A DNA stretch of 64,000 bases. Origin: Anabaena sp051781005 (GTDB lineage: Bacteria > Cyanobacteriota > Cyanobacteriia > Cyanobacteriales > Nostocaceae). Made by a program: the position numbers and the translations under genes. Shown here in pieces: positions 9,601 through 18,423 of this stretch (position 1 is the first letter of the stretch; each line of letters starts with the position of its first letter). Below the pieces are notes generated by a model that ran no database searches, was not told the origin of the DNA, and saw only the letters and a list, made by a program, of their open reading frames with translations. The DNA is taken from positions 115,649-179,648 of the forward strand of contig NZ_JBPWOA010000057.1 in assembly GCF_051781005.1 (NCBI RefSeq), given 5' to 3'.

Positions 9601-10556
9601 CGCGGACATTCATCCACAATCATGAGAGCATAATTTCCAACATCTGAAAGACTTTGAACTATTTGAAAAATCTGATGGCTAACTTCCCTAAAATCACAAT
9701 AAATTGCAGATGTTGCTAATGCGATTTTCGCTGTAGTTGTTTCATCTCTAAACACCTCATACACAAACCGAGTTTTTCCTACTCCCGATGATCCAATAAT
9801 TCGGATTGATTTTCTAGAATCAGCTAAGTCATCTACAATTCGTTCTTTTGCTTTCTCGAAACTAAGCGAGTTATCGCCAGAAGAACTGCTCTTAGTTCCA
9901 ATTAGAAAACGGCTGGCTTTGTCTTCGACTTTTGGAATTAAGAAGATATCAGCTTTCTTACCCAATCTTTCAATTGTTTGAAAATTTTTTAAAGTAAGTC
10001 CAGATTTTTTTTCGTTAAGCCAAACTGCAATCGCAGGATATTGTGATACCCAATCAGCAATTTTATTTGCATCATAAATATCAATAGCCGCTAACTGAGC
10101 AGGATTAGCTCCAGCTTCTTGAATGCCTTGTTTTATCCCTTCAATTCGTCTATCATACTTAGAGCCAATTAATACAGCAGACGTAAAACCAATGTAAGAA
10201 CCTCTTTCACTAATGACCTTTGTAACTGCTTCATTTAGCTTTGGTGTAGCCCCTTTTTTGCGACTATCTTTTGTCCAAACTTCTTCTTTCCAACCTTTTG
10301 GTTGTGGATCTGTAGCTTTTGATTGAAATATGCAAAATCTAGATGGTAGATAGTCAGTTTTTTGGAAACCTCCTTCCCATGACATAATTCGTGCATCTTC
10401 TCCACCATCAGGGACAGTAATCTGAAGGGGTACTGAAACTCCTCGTAAACAAATACCAGAACTTTGTGCTTCGGCGTGTAGCAATTTTTTCAGCAGTTCT
10501 ACAAGCTCTTTGCTATCCAAGCTTTCAATCTGAGATGGGGAGATATTAAAAATCAT
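6666..10556 (-). CDS. Candidate antiviral STAND-like protein: Mrr-type nuclease + P-loop NTPase + helical sensor
   Basis: 1296 residues. Residues 45-85 hold D50-G-G-x-D54 and, after a strand, Q78-S-K80, matching the D...QxK core of Mrr-type PD-(D/E)XK nucleases. A linker (190-240) leads to a P-loop NTPase: Walker A GSSGVGKT at 255-262 and Walker B ALMIVDE near 310-316. The remaining 850 or so residues are helical and repeat-like with no recognised enzyme motif, as in the sensor half of Avs/STAND proteins. Known members of that class sense phage proteins, assemble and cut DNA; that role here is inferred. It is encoded alone, downstream of glpK on the same strand with 69 bp between. The local AT-rich composition suggests acquisition. 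Confidence 0.7.
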   Translation of the reverse strand: MIFNISPSQIESLDSKELVELLKKLLHAEAQSSGICLRGVSVPLQITVPDGGEDARIMSWEGGFQKTDYLPSRFCIFQSKATDPQPKGWKEEVWTKDSRKKGATPKLNEAVTKVISERGSYIGFTSAVLIGSKYDRRIEGIKQGIQEAGANPAQLAAIDIYDANKIADWVSQYPAIAVWLNEKKSGLTLKNFQTIERLGKKADIFLIPKVEDKASRFLIGTKSSSSGDNSLSFEKAKERIVDDLADSRKSIRIIGSSGVGKTRFVYEVFRDETTTAKIALATSAIYCDFREVSHQIFQIVQSLSDVGNYALMIVDECPRDIAVKLGEIITTEGSNLKIITIGNDNQPIEKNNCFNLSVTPADETLIEGIIQQRYPKADYSDINFIKNISGGYPRIAVLATDNYSEGLPILKSVEDVVERILTSCGINRAEQVRAIECLALFKQLGADENISDEIDFVAEKLARQTGDEMYEHLAYAAKQHLVDHFGCYFIAKPLPIAVFLGTRRLDLLRVNTILKFIEIASPTLRASFLSQWCYFDGSKIAATVAKRLLASDGWCGSRENLKTELGSQCLNAIVHIDPDGVANVIHYLYKDLSIDDLKEAITRKHDFVQILEILVFRKRYFYIAAPLLMRLAVIEHNTYSNDAGNRFKQLFQLYLSETEAEPDERFEIIDQGLLSGDEKIISVCIDALENTLKHNHFLGSGIYNYIGSQPPPKEWTPKLWDEIFDFHRNGLQKLDYIRSQYPKFSSQCENLIAKAIRSLICENLFNDIEKILYKITREKEIWFEAIKGVSHWLYFDRMKAQTEFSERVRKLYDKLIPSAPIQQALLYTKFWTADIYDPDLTYNRDNISTQHFEYSSRKAKEIAAEIAADKELTYRTIQIMVREELNNVFPFTHELTMRLEEPVQAFQFAVSQFEVSTNGKGIQFIRGLLSGIDQKDAEAANQCIQIVHQSDVLKNQMVNIYTAVNISVERLNEIVQSLKERLIPATECVYVSYGKGLDNLSAEDIFPLIDELACNHGSEGMWTSLEIISMYQHNRDILDKQLTKRIKEIITSKELFEKIRSATTDGYLFEQLVLLVQKHYGIDDEFAIGLSKQVIRLCQVEEYQIFSALENYCQNIIELLVKEKQSLLWENLSHFFEIATSSEIYRLKAIIKPQQDAFDVNSRNVGFNYQEGILFGISDSIFREWAKVNPEIRASLLCIFYPILEIDDQGNHRWHPALEKLTHEFGAFKEFREALEPRLFPNIWSGSIIPYIEIYLTPLETWFKHPVPEMSVWAKDMYYFLEREIASERKRERKNS

Positions 10557-10625
10557 ACTATTTTAAGCTGTGTGTTAGTTTGTAAAAAGTATAAATTTAC
10601 GTATTGTAGATTTTGCATTAGTTGA

Positions 10626-12119
10626 TTATACCCAATCAAAAGTCCTACTAACCGCCTTCTTCCACAACTGATAACAACCTTCCCTCTCCACCTCATCCAT
10701 CTTCGCTTCCCAAGTCTGATCTAAAAGCCAATTATCAGACAACTCCTCCAGACTACTCCAGAAACCAGTCGCCAACCCAGCAGCATAAGCTGCCCCTAAA
10801 GCTGTAGTTTCTGCTACCTGGGGACGAATCACAGGCACACCTAATACATCACTTTGAAATTGCATCAGCAGATTGTTGTACACCATCCCCCCATCTACCT
10901 TCAAAGCCGTTAAATTTACCTGCGCCTCTTCTCTCATCGCATCTAAAACTTCACGAGTCTGCCATGCTGTAGCTTCTAACACCGCACGGGCAATATGACC
11001 TTTATTGGTGTAGCTAGTCATACCCACAATTGCGCCCCTAGCATCATTGCGCCAATAGGGAGCAAATAATCCAGAAAAAGCAGGGACAAAATAAACACCA
11101 CCGTTATCTGTAACTGTACTGGCTAAAGCTTCTACCTCTGCACTATTTTGAATTAATCCTAAGTTGTCACGCAACCATTGAACCAAAGCACCAGCGATCG
11201 CTATACTCCCCTCCAAAGCATAAACCGCCGGAGCATCACCCAATTTATAAGCTACGGTTGTTAATAAACCATGTTGGGAAATTACCTTTTGCTGGCCTGT
11301 ATTCAGCAGCATAAAGCAACCTGTACCATAGGTATTTTTGGCTTCACCTACCTGAAAACAAGTTTGTCCAATTAATGCGGCTTGTTGATCACCTAAATCA
11401 GCAGTAATGGGAACTCCTGCCAAAATACCTGTAGCTTTGCCATAGATAGCTGATGAAGGGCGAATTTCTGGCAACATTTGCCGGGGAATGCCCATAATTC
11501 CTAATATTTCCGGTTCCCATTCCAGAGAATTCAAATTCATCAGCAAAGTACGACTGGCATTGGTAACATCAGTGATATGCAAACCGCCTTGTGTACCACC
11601 TGTTAAATGCCAAATCAAAAAAGTGTCAATTGTGCCAAAAAGAGCGTTACCATTTTCGGCTGCGGTTTTTAATTCTGGGATGTTTTCCAGTAACCATTTG
11701 ATTTTGGGGGCGCTGAAATAAGTAGCCAGTGGTAAACCTGTTGTGGCGCGAAAACGGTCTATCCCGCCATCTGCTGCTAGTTGATTGCAGATATAGTCAG
11801 TTCTGGTATCTTGCCAGACAATGGCGTTGTAGTAAGGTTCGCCTGTGTTCTTATCCCAAACTACTATTGTTTCTCGCTGATTGGTAATGCCAACGGCTGT
11901 AATCTCAGCAACGGTAATATTACCTTGCTCTAAGGCATCTTTAATTACAGTTTGAGTACATGACCAAATTTCCAGAGGGTCGTGTTCTACCCAACCTGGC
12001 TGGGGATAAATCTGCTGATGTTCTTTTTGGGCATAGCTGACAATTTTACCCTGCTTGTCGAAGATGATGAAGCGGGTGCTGGTCGTTCCTTGGTCAATTG
12101 CAGCGACGTATTTAGTCAT
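10626..12119 (-). CDS. glpK: Glycerol kinase
   Basis: 497 residues, the standard length. It opens with YVAAIDQGTTSTRFIIFD, the FGGY phosphate-binding motif, and continues with family landmarks: VGITNQRETIVVWDK, YNAIVWQDTRT, the GTIDTFLIWHLTGG block, ADLGDQQAALIGQ, and the C-terminal ATP-binding KVDGGMVYNN with the ETTALGAAYAAGLATGFW signature. It phosphorylates glycerol to glycerol-3-phosphate in the cytosol using ATP. No glpF or glpD lies nearby, so glycerol must enter by diffusion or a remote channel. HIP1 octamers occur in the gene. Plasmid carriage of glpK is unusual, but the protein appears intact. Confidence 0.97.
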   Translation of the reverse strand: MTKYVAAIDQGTTSTRFIIFDKQGKIVSYAQKEHQQIYPQPGWVEHDPLEIWSCTQTVIKDALEQGNITVAEITAVGITNQRETIVVWDKNTGEPYYNAIVWQDTRTDYICNQLAADGGIDRFRATTGLPLATYFSAPKIKWLLENIPELKTAAENGNALFGTIDTFLIWHLTGGTQGGLHITDVTNASRTLLMNLNSLEWEPEILGIMGIPRQMLPEIRPSSAIYGKATGILAGVPITADLGDQQAALIGQTCFQVGEAKNTYGTGCFMLLNTGQQKVISQHGLLTTVAYKLGDAPAVYALEGSIAIAGALVQWLRDNLGLIQNSAEVEALASTVTDNGGVYFVPAFSGLFAPYWRNDARGAIVGMTSYTNKGHIARAVLEATAWQTREVLDAMREEAQVNLTALKVDGGMVYNNLLMQFQSDVLGVPVIRPQVAETTALGAAYAAGLATGFWSSLEELSDNWLLDQTWEAKMDEVEREGCYQLWKKAVSRTFDWV

Positions 12120-12308
12120 GGGGTTATGTTACTTGGCTATGCACATTAGTGTCACAAAATTTTCGCTATGTGAATACCAGTCATATACTAAGACAAATAT
12201 TGTTGACAAAAAGAAATTACTCCTACTCGTAAAAAAAGCAGCAAGCTAGACCGCAATATTGTATTGCTTTTATTCAACTATAAAAAATCAGCAAATCTAA
12301 GTATAAAC

Positions 12309-15300
12309 TCAGTACTCAGGTTCTACCTGAGCTAAGTACGAAATTAAATTGCGCTTAACGTGATCATGAACGTGTTTCGGCAAAACAGATATCAAACAAT
12401 CCATTAAAAAAGCTTTAACTTCCATCGTAGCTGCATTCACAGCCTGAGAAAACCCTTGCCAACCAAGATGTTCAGCAAACGTAATCAAATGTTCAATCAC
12501 CAAATCCGCAGATTCATAACCAGCTTCCCTATCCTGCTGCAACAGAGGTAAATACTCATCAATAAACCACTGCTGTTCCTTAGTCAAAACCTCTGGAGAA
12601 TTATTACTAACCCTATATAGAGAGTTATATAGGAGTAGTAATAATTTTCTAAAGCTATTCCACCCCCCAAAATACTTCTTAGCAATCCTACTAACCCATT
12701 CTTGAGAAATACCAGAGGCTTTACCTAGCACCTCTTGCGTAACTTTCTGCCAATCTGTCACCCCATCTGCTACCAGCAACTTGAAACCTGTTAATATGCC
12801 CTTACGTGTCTGTTGTATCTCAGTACCTGCTCCTGGACAAATATCAAAAGCATCAGATTTAATAAACCTAGCATTCGGGTAGTAATCTGCTAAATAGGAT
12901 AAATCTTTATCACTAACCGCATAAAAAGTAACCTCCTCCATCCTGCGATTAGCTCTAGTTCGACCTGCACACTGAACAACTTCAGTCTGAACCAAAAAGT
13001 TAATTACATCTTGAAAAGCCTTATTCTCTTTACCAACACATCTATCTCCTGTTAAAGTTACATAAACTTGTCCAGACGCTCCAATATCCTGATAAGGAGT
13101 GCCAAAACTGCAAACCGCTTGCTTATCTTGATAGGCATTACTACCGCGATTATCAGCAAACCAATGTCCATCACCCTTATTTTTATGTGCTAAGTGGTCA
13201 ATGTAAGCAATATTGCCATCATGACGCTGATTTAATTCTTCACGCAACGCCGCAATTCGTTCCTTTAATTTGTGACCTCGGTCTTTATTCAGTAATCCAA
13301 AGCCCGTAATTTGGTGAATAATCAGATTACTGTAATCTGGTGGGATTTCCGAAATCACCAGTATTTCCTCTGGATTAATCCCCAACTGCATAGCCACATT
13401 GTCACGGTTAGCAGTAGCGTCCATCAAGAAAACAAACTCAAAAGCTTTGAGAACATCAACTTGACGGCTATTTTTAGTAGCAATAATCAAAAGTTTGTTT
13501 TTAACCCGTAAAGCCCCTGGTTCAATGTCTCCGATAACTTCTAGAAGGGGAATCAACCATCTCACAGGTAAACTGTCGATATTCCTGTAAGTCTCTTGAG
13601 CAGCTTGTTTATTCAGGTGACTACGGATAAACTTTAAAGTTTTTCTGCTGAAAGAAATGCGATCGCTCTTATCAACCCCATCTAATGTAATACTATCAGC
13701 CTGCTGTACCAATTCTTCAATATCTGGAGCAATAGTTTCCAATTCAGCAATGATTTCCGGTAAAGCTGTGGGAATTTCCCCTAATAAAGCCCGGATTAAC
13801 TCATCATTGTACCCATGATATGTTTCCTCAACAGGGGGAATTTCACCAGTTAGCAGTACCCGGATTGGTAGAACTAAACTTCTAATTTTGTCATACACTG
13901 CGGGTAACTTGGTTTGCACCTCCATCATTGAAGAGTCAAAATCTCGTAAACTAACCTTAATAAAGTCAACTGGTTGTAGTTGTCTAGAAGCTTCATCAAC
14001 AAAAGCACTTGCCTTCATGGCAGTAATATCTGTAGCTTGGGGTAAAGAGTTGATATTGGCACGAATCCGCTTAGATGCTAGAGCATCCCTTCTATCACGT
14101 CGGAAGGTAGCACCATTGACTTTCGGGAGGACATTACCAGCAGCATCTCTACCCGCACAATTAGCCCTGAGTTTACAACCGTTGCAGATAGGATTGAGGC
14201 TGGCTTCTGCGGATGTTTCTTTTTTGTATCCTTTGCTTGCTAGGGCATTAAAAAAATCTGTGAGAGGACAAGTTCCCTCAACGTTAGATTCTTCTCCTGG
14301 TTGAGGCCAGTGTATTTGTGGGTTGCCCAGTGGAGTGAGCTTATAAGCATCTGCTACTAATCCGTTGTGGCGTACTGGTAAGTCTGTCCACTGTTCAATA
14401 GTTGCTACAGTGGGATTACGGTGTTCATTGCTGAGGTAGAAAAGTGTATGGACTCCCAACTGTTCTGGCATAAATTCCCCCACAGTGTGAGATTTACCAG
14501 CACCAGCGTGTGATAAATCTAAGATGAATTTTTTACCGTACTTGGCAGCATCTAGGTAAGTTTGGGTGCGATTCTTCGGTTCAAACCAGATATCAACGTC
14601 TAGGTTGTTGGTTGGTAAAAGTATGGTTGGTTTTGGTTGGTAAACAACGTTACCTATAAACCGTTGGACTTTATTAGTAACAGTGATTAAGGTTTGCAGG
14701 AACTGTTGGAAGTCTCTCTTTATACCGTATTTAGCAAGCCATTCTTCTTTGCTGATTGTGGGATCTGTGACGGTGGGGTGTAGGTTATTATTGAAGTCTT
14801 CCTTTCCGTAATTACCATTAAGAGTTGAATGTTCAAATAGAGTTTCTTGTGCAGGGAAAAGAGAAGCAGATATTCCCCCTGCCCCCTGCCCCCTGCCCCC
14901 TGCTCCCCGCTCCCTGCCCCCCTGCTTCTTCTCTTCTTCAACTACCGGAAATCTAAATCCATACTGTTTAGCAATGTGAAATAGCGTCCCAATGGAAATA
15001 CCGGAACGACCGCGAAAACTCTTAATTTTGGCTCGAATATTCCAAGTTGTCCCTTTGATTGATGGACTCCACTGTTCTCCGATAATTTCCGCATCTACAG
15101 CACCATAATGAGAATTTAGTGCCATTAATACATCTATGCACTCTTTATAGTTGTTACTACCAGGACTACGTGAGGGAATATAAGTTAATGCCTGTTGAAT
15201 TAGCTGATCAATATCCCAGTTGTGAGCTTCTGCCCGTTCTTGAAACTGTAGACGACGGGTTGTAATTTCTGCTATCCGTTTCTCGTACTCGATTTTTTCT

Positions 15301-16262
15301 TGATAAGCGGTGGTGACAGCTTCATCTATCCAAGATTGGGGTAGTGTGACATGAGGTTGAATTAATGGGAATGTGGCTTGGGTATTGCCATAAAATACCC
15401 GTGAAGCATCTTTACAAGCTGGGTCATGGGGTAGATGCTTCATTAAGTACCGTGTTAGCACTTCTACGGTTTCTGCACCTTGAACATATTCAGGTAGTAC
15501 GAAGATTAAGCGGAATTTATGCCAATCTGGTTTATGACTGGCTGTGGTGTAGATTAATGCACAATATTCTTTGATGAATGGGTGTTCTTGTGCTTCGTCT
15601 AAGTTTAGCTGATGTTGATAGATTTTCTTTGCTTGTCTACCATCTGATTTTTCAATGACATTACCGTTAATGTCTACCCAAGCTCGATTAATTTTGATTG
15701 GTCTACCATTTTCATCTAATGGATTGCCATTTTCATCTGTCCACGTTTGTGTGTTGTCAATATCTAGTAATAACCATTGAGAACCAATAACATGAGATTT
15801 ACTTCGCCATTGTCCACCCAGTAAGCCAGCACATAAGGCGTGTCCTGCTCCTACGTGTCTCATCACATCCCAGATTGTGCCTTTTCTGTCTTGGAAGTTG
15901 GCTGCTAGTTTGCGAAAGTCCCAGTCTTTATTTTTACCAGTGGCGTTAAACGCGAATTTGATTTTGTTCTCTTGGATAGGCTCTGGTTCTAACCCTGGTG
16001 TAAATTGAGCCTGTTGTGTGATTGGGTTTTTGGGTTCTAGCTGTTGTTTGATCTTGCTACTGGATTCAGTCTTTTGAACGGTTGGTTTTTGTGATTCTGA
16101 TTGGTTATGAAAAGGCTGTGCGGATGTTGATTGTTGCGATTCTGACTCGTTGTGAAATGGCTGTTGAACGTTGGGCTGCTGTGGTTCTGATTGGTTATTA
16201 AATTGTTGTTGAGTGTTTGGGTTTTGTGATTCTGATGAGTTGTTAAATTGCTGTTGTGACAT
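12309..16262 (-). CDS. Plasmid replication protein, CyRepA1 family
   Basis: About 1317 residues from the ATG at 16262, chosen because a TGGAGG Shine-Dalgarno precedes it (an in-frame ATG lies further upstream at 16331). The first 90 residues are low-complexity repeats of a QQxFxNxSESQ type. A primase-like region follows (LLLDIDNT, YIPSRSPGSNNYKECIDVLMALN). A helicase part has Walker A AGAGKS near residue 585, a cysteine cluster (C..CNGC..C) near 665-705 and a DEAS box near 757. This architecture matches the replication initiator of cyanobacterial plasmids such as pSYSA. It marks the window as plasmid DNA. A heptamer repeat array lies in frame at 14876-14925. Copy control by antisense RNA is known for a relative but not visible here. 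Confidence 0.83.
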   Translation of the reverse strand: MSQQQFNNSSESQNPNTQQQFNNQSEPQQPNVQQPFHNESESQQSTSAQPFHNQSESQKPTVQKTESSSKIKQQLEPKNPITQQAQFTPGLEPEPIQENKIKFAFNATGKNKDWDFRKLAANFQDRKGTIWDVMRHVGAGHALCAGLLGGQWRSKSHVIGSQWLLLDIDNTQTWTDENGNPLDENGRPIKINRAWVDINGNVIEKSDGRQAKKIYQHQLNLDEAQEHPFIKEYCALIYTTASHKPDWHKFRLIFVLPEYVQGAETVEVLTRYLMKHLPHDPACKDASRVFYGNTQATFPLIQPHVTLPQSWIDEAVTTAYQEKIEYEKRIAEITTRRLQFQERAEAHNWDIDQLIQQALTYIPSRSPGSNNYKECIDVLMALNSHYGAVDAEIIGEQWSPSIKGTTWNIRAKIKSFRGRSGISIGTLFHIAKQYGFRFPVVEEEKKQGGRERGAGGRGQGAGGISASLFPAQETLFEHSTLNGNYGKEDFNNNLHPTVTDPTISKEEWLAKYGIKRDFQQFLQTLITVTNKVQRFIGNVVYQPKPTILLPTNNLDVDIWFEPKNRTQTYLDAAKYGKKFILDLSHAGAGKSHTVGEFMPEQLGVHTLFYLSNEHRNPTVATIEQWTDLPVRHNGLVADAYKLTPLGNPQIHWPQPGEESNVEGTCPLTDFFNALASKGYKKETSAEASLNPICNGCKLRANCAGRDAAGNVLPKVNGATFRRDRRDALASKRIRANINSLPQATDITAMKASAFVDEASRQLQPVDFIKVSLRDFDSSMMEVQTKLPAVYDKIRSLVLPIRVLLTGEIPPVEETYHGYNDELIRALLGEIPTALPEIIAELETIAPDIEELVQQADSITLDGVDKSDRISFSRKTLKFIRSHLNKQAAQETYRNIDSLPVRWLIPLLEVIGDIEPGALRVKNKLLIIATKNSRQVDVLKAFEFVFLMDATANRDNVAMQLGINPEEILVISEIPPDYSNLIIHQITGFGLLNKDRGHKLKERIAALREELNQRHDGNIAYIDHLAHKNKGDGHWFADNRGSNAYQDKQAVCSFGTPYQDIGASGQVYVTLTGDRCVGKENKAFQDVINFLVQTEVVQCAGRTRANRRMEEVTFYAVSDKDLSYLADYYPNARFIKSDAFDICPGAGTEIQQTRKGILTGFKLLVADGVTDWQKVTQEVLGKASGISQEWVSRIAKKYFGGWNSFRKLLLLLYNSLYRVSNNSPEVLTKEQQWFIDEYLPLLQQDREAGYESADLVIEHLITFAEHLGWQGFSQAVNAATMEVKAFLMDCLISVLPKHVHDHVKRNLISYLAQVEPEY
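14876..14925. repeat. CCCCTGC heptamer tandem array inside the replication gene
   Basis: Four exact CCCCTGC copies (14876-14903) are followed by TCCCCGC, TCCCTGC and, after one extra C, another CCCCTGC. Heptamer tandem repeats are typical of heterocystous cyanobacteria, usually between genes. Here the array is read through in frame as a Gly/Arg/Gln-rich loop between the primase-like and helicase-like parts. Confidence 0.85.
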
Positions 16263-16377
16263 GATAGCCAATCCTCCAGTAAGTTTGTTGGAGGAATTGA
16301 AGCTATCCCGTATCAGTAATCTTTTACACACATACTCAGGAAGATAAGAAGATAAAATTCCTGAATTGCTTTTTTAC

Positions 16378-16595
16378 TAGGACTTACGCACGAGGTACAA
16401 ACAATATGGGTTTGAGATTGTTTCCCGGCGATATCTAAGCTTTCTTTGCTTCTCCTATTGGAGACGGTGTGTATTAGCGGAGCTTGTGTTTGCGGCACAC
16501 TATACTAACGATTTAGCGTTAAGAGACGCTGCGCGTAGCTTGAGCTTGCTTCCCCAAAGGGGTACACCGAAGGCATCGTAATTGCGTAAATCCTA
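16378..16595. repeat. MITE-like element with TAGGAYTTACGCA ends
   Basis: TAGGACTTACGCA (16378-16390) and an inverted copy with one mismatch (16583-16595) enclose about 190 bp rich in short palindromes (e.g. GCGTTAAGAGACGC near 16518). Its ends match the first 12 bases of the insertion sequence at 37146, so that transposase might mobilise it. It lies upstream of the replication gene, in the 500-bp gap 16263-16770, and could affect its promoter. Confidence 0.55.
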
Positions 16596-16725
16596 ATTTA
16601 TTCGTAAAATCAGTGTTCTTCTGCTTTTACATCTCAACTTTTTGAGATAAGATTACTAACAGGGATATAAATATTAGGCAGCGAACCCAATATCCTGCTC
16701 CAATTCCATGATGGAATCTATTTTG

Positions 16726-16759
16726 AAAACCTCGTTGTCCCACCGGGACGTGAGGTTTT
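16726..16759 (-). terminator. Strong hairpin terminator
   Basis: AAAACCTC (16726-16733) pairs with GAGGTTTT (16752-16759), and inside it GTCCC pairs with GGGAC around an ACC loop. On the minus strand the stem is followed by a T-rich tract. It sits just after the stop of the 16771-17508 gene and separates it from the replication gene. Confidence 0.8.
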
Positions 16760-16770
16760 CGCCTTTTAAT

Positions 16771-17508
16771 CTATTCGTACTTCGCTAACCAAGCTGTAAT
16801 AAACTCGGTTATTTCTTCTTTTTGGATCACAAACGCAGTGCCTTTTCTCCTAAGAGCTAGAATTTTCATATTTCCTACTTCAGTATAAAGATGGTCTTTG
16901 TGACTTTCCACTGCTTTGGTAGGAGGCCATAAAACTAAAACTTTGGCTGTGGGAGTCTTTTGAGCTTCACGGGAGGACATCCCAAATAAGGCTCTATTTT
17001 TGTCAAGCCACTTTTCATAATCTGCCAACTCAACTAGAGGGCAGGGTGTCCATACCTTTAGTCCATGCTTATCTTTTCTTCTAATTTGCAAAGCTTCTCT
17101 GCTTTCGTTGTAAACAACCTCTCTATCTCCTCGTGAACGAATAGAGATAAATAGGTGAGTTTTGCGCGGAAACCTGATAAACAAGTCTATAGGGTTCTTG
17201 TCCTCAATTTGAAGGACGGGAAAGATTTGTATTCCCTTGCTTTTAAACTCCTCTAACAATAAGGTTGTTAATTTTTCCAACCGCGCAATTTTTTCCACCC
17301 TGACCAATGGCTTGTAAGCCAAACCAAAAAGCAACCAGCCAGCGGGGCTAATTGTGCTTGTAGCAATTGCTGAACCACTAGCAGCTAGAGCAACAGTGGA
17401 GTCAACGTTTTTTGCTTCCCTAAGTCCCTCTAAAGCCGCTTCGTTGTGCGGCGGTAGCTGAAAATCGGTTGGTGGGTCTTTCACGGTTAACATTGGCGAT
17501 ATCAACAA
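16771..17508 (-). CDS. Conserved hypothetical protein, possibly nuclease-related
   Basis: 245 residues from a TTG at 17508; the in-frame ATG at 17493 is the likelier start. I do not recognise a named family. Residues 40-75 are small/hydrophobic (VALAASGSAIATSTISPAGWLLFGLAY) and could be a membrane hairpin. They are followed by a charged helix and then DLFIRFPRKTHLFISIRSRGD, whose strand-D-strand pattern recalls NERD/PD-(D/E)XK-type folds. A C-terminal block ends in TAWLAKYE. It is the last gene before the terminator at 16726, and its place beside replication and mobilisation genes suggests a plasmid function. The nuclease idea is weak. Confidence 0.6.
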   Translation of the reverse strand: MLISPMLTVKDPPTDFQLPPHNEAALEGLREAKNVDSTVALAASGSAIATSTISPAGWLLFGLAYKPLVRVEKIARLEKLTTLLLEEFKSKGIQIFPVLQIEDKNPIDLFIRFPRKTHLFISIRSRGDREVVYNESREALQIRRKDKHGLKVWTPCPLVELADYEKWLDKNRALFGMSSREAQKTPTAKVLVLWPPTKAVESHKDHLYTEVGNMKILALRRKGTAFVIQKEEITEFITAWLAKYE

Positions 17509-17650
17509 TTAGTGGTGTGAAAATGACACTTCCTTTCCAAATACTAATGCCTAATATGGCATTTTGAACCAATGATTATTTAATGGTTATCCTGTTTAAT
17601 AGTTACCCAAGGAAATGCATTTATGCAAGAAATCTACTCTTTAATAGGGA

Positions 17651-18325
17651 TTAAACGCGATTGATTATATCTAACGCTTGCTCCCATAATTTTTGAGTTT
17701 CTTCTTGATTATAAGTGCCTAAAAGCATTGTACACCAGAGTCGAGCGTCTCTTTGCAGTCCTATTGAATACCAACCCGAAAAATATCCAGGATTTTCTAC
17801 TGGTGGTTGCGGCTCACAGAGAGTATCAATTTGTGAAACCGTTTTAAATTTTGTTCTATAACAATTATCTGTCCAGGGAAAGATAGGACTATTTCCCAAG
17901 ATCATGGTTCTGTCGTAAGAACATTCTGTGATCACAGCTTGTCCAGGGAGAAATTCTGAACATAATTCTGATAAGTCTACGAATTCATGGTTGAAAGGAT
18001 GGGCGCACATGATTTTCTTGGCTATTTCAGATGGAAACTTGCAGCTAATATCTATTGGTTTTACCTCACAGTAAAAATCTAAGTACAACCATTCATTTGT
18101 TACATTACGGACGAATCGCATTCCTACTTTAAATTTAGGAAACCAACCTGTGAATCCTTCTTGACAATCGGGTGCGTATTCCCAATCACGATCCAATAAA
18201 TCAAAATATGCTGCCCACCTCGCTTCTAGTTGTGAGTTAAAATTTACTCCTCTATACTGAAAAGAATTCACTTTTTGAAAGCCGTAACTTGTTTTTTTGC
18301 GGTAATTATTCAAAGAATTTGACAT
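17651..18325 (-). CDS. Putative PD-(D/E)XK-like nuclease
   Basis: 224 residues. YRGVNFNSQLEARWAAYFDLL (25-45) resembles the helix of small phage and plasmid nucleases in which LEARWA supplies the first acid. It is followed by WEYAPDCQEGFTGWFPKF and then LYLDFYCEVKPID near 98-112, giving the D...ExK triad. The rest of the protein is aromatic-rich without other motifs. Location one gene away from the relaxase suggests a role in DNA processing or exclusion of incoming DNA. The start ATG at 18325 has no close competitor. The nuclease fold is a fair inference; substrate and role are unknown. Confidence 0.6.
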   Translation of the reverse strand: MSNSLNNYRKKTSYGFQKVNSFQYRGVNFNSQLEARWAAYFDLLDRDWEYAPDCQEGFTGWFPKFKVGMRFVRNVTNEWLYLDFYCEVKPIDISCKFPSEIAKKIMCAHPFNHEFVDLSELCSEFLPGQAVITECSYDRTMILGNSPIFPWTDNCYRTKFKTVSQIDTLCEPQPPVENPGYFSGWYSIGLQRDARLWCTMLLGTYNQEETQKLWEQALDIINRV

Positions 18326-18423
18326 ATTTACCTCTATTGATTATTTTTAAGCTATTTTGTTGGTTTTTTAGGTTTTAATCAGTTATTCTCTCTTTTTTGC
18401 TCAGGAACTGACCCTGCATAGAC

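Noticed and set aside
14720..14941. 73-codon minus-strand frame over the heptamer array
   Set aside because: It is an alternative reading of the replication gene created by the GC-rich repeat.
16313..16498. 61-codon minus-strand frame upstream of the replication gene
   Set aside because: It lies half in the MITE at 16378 and overlaps the rep start; no ribosome site.
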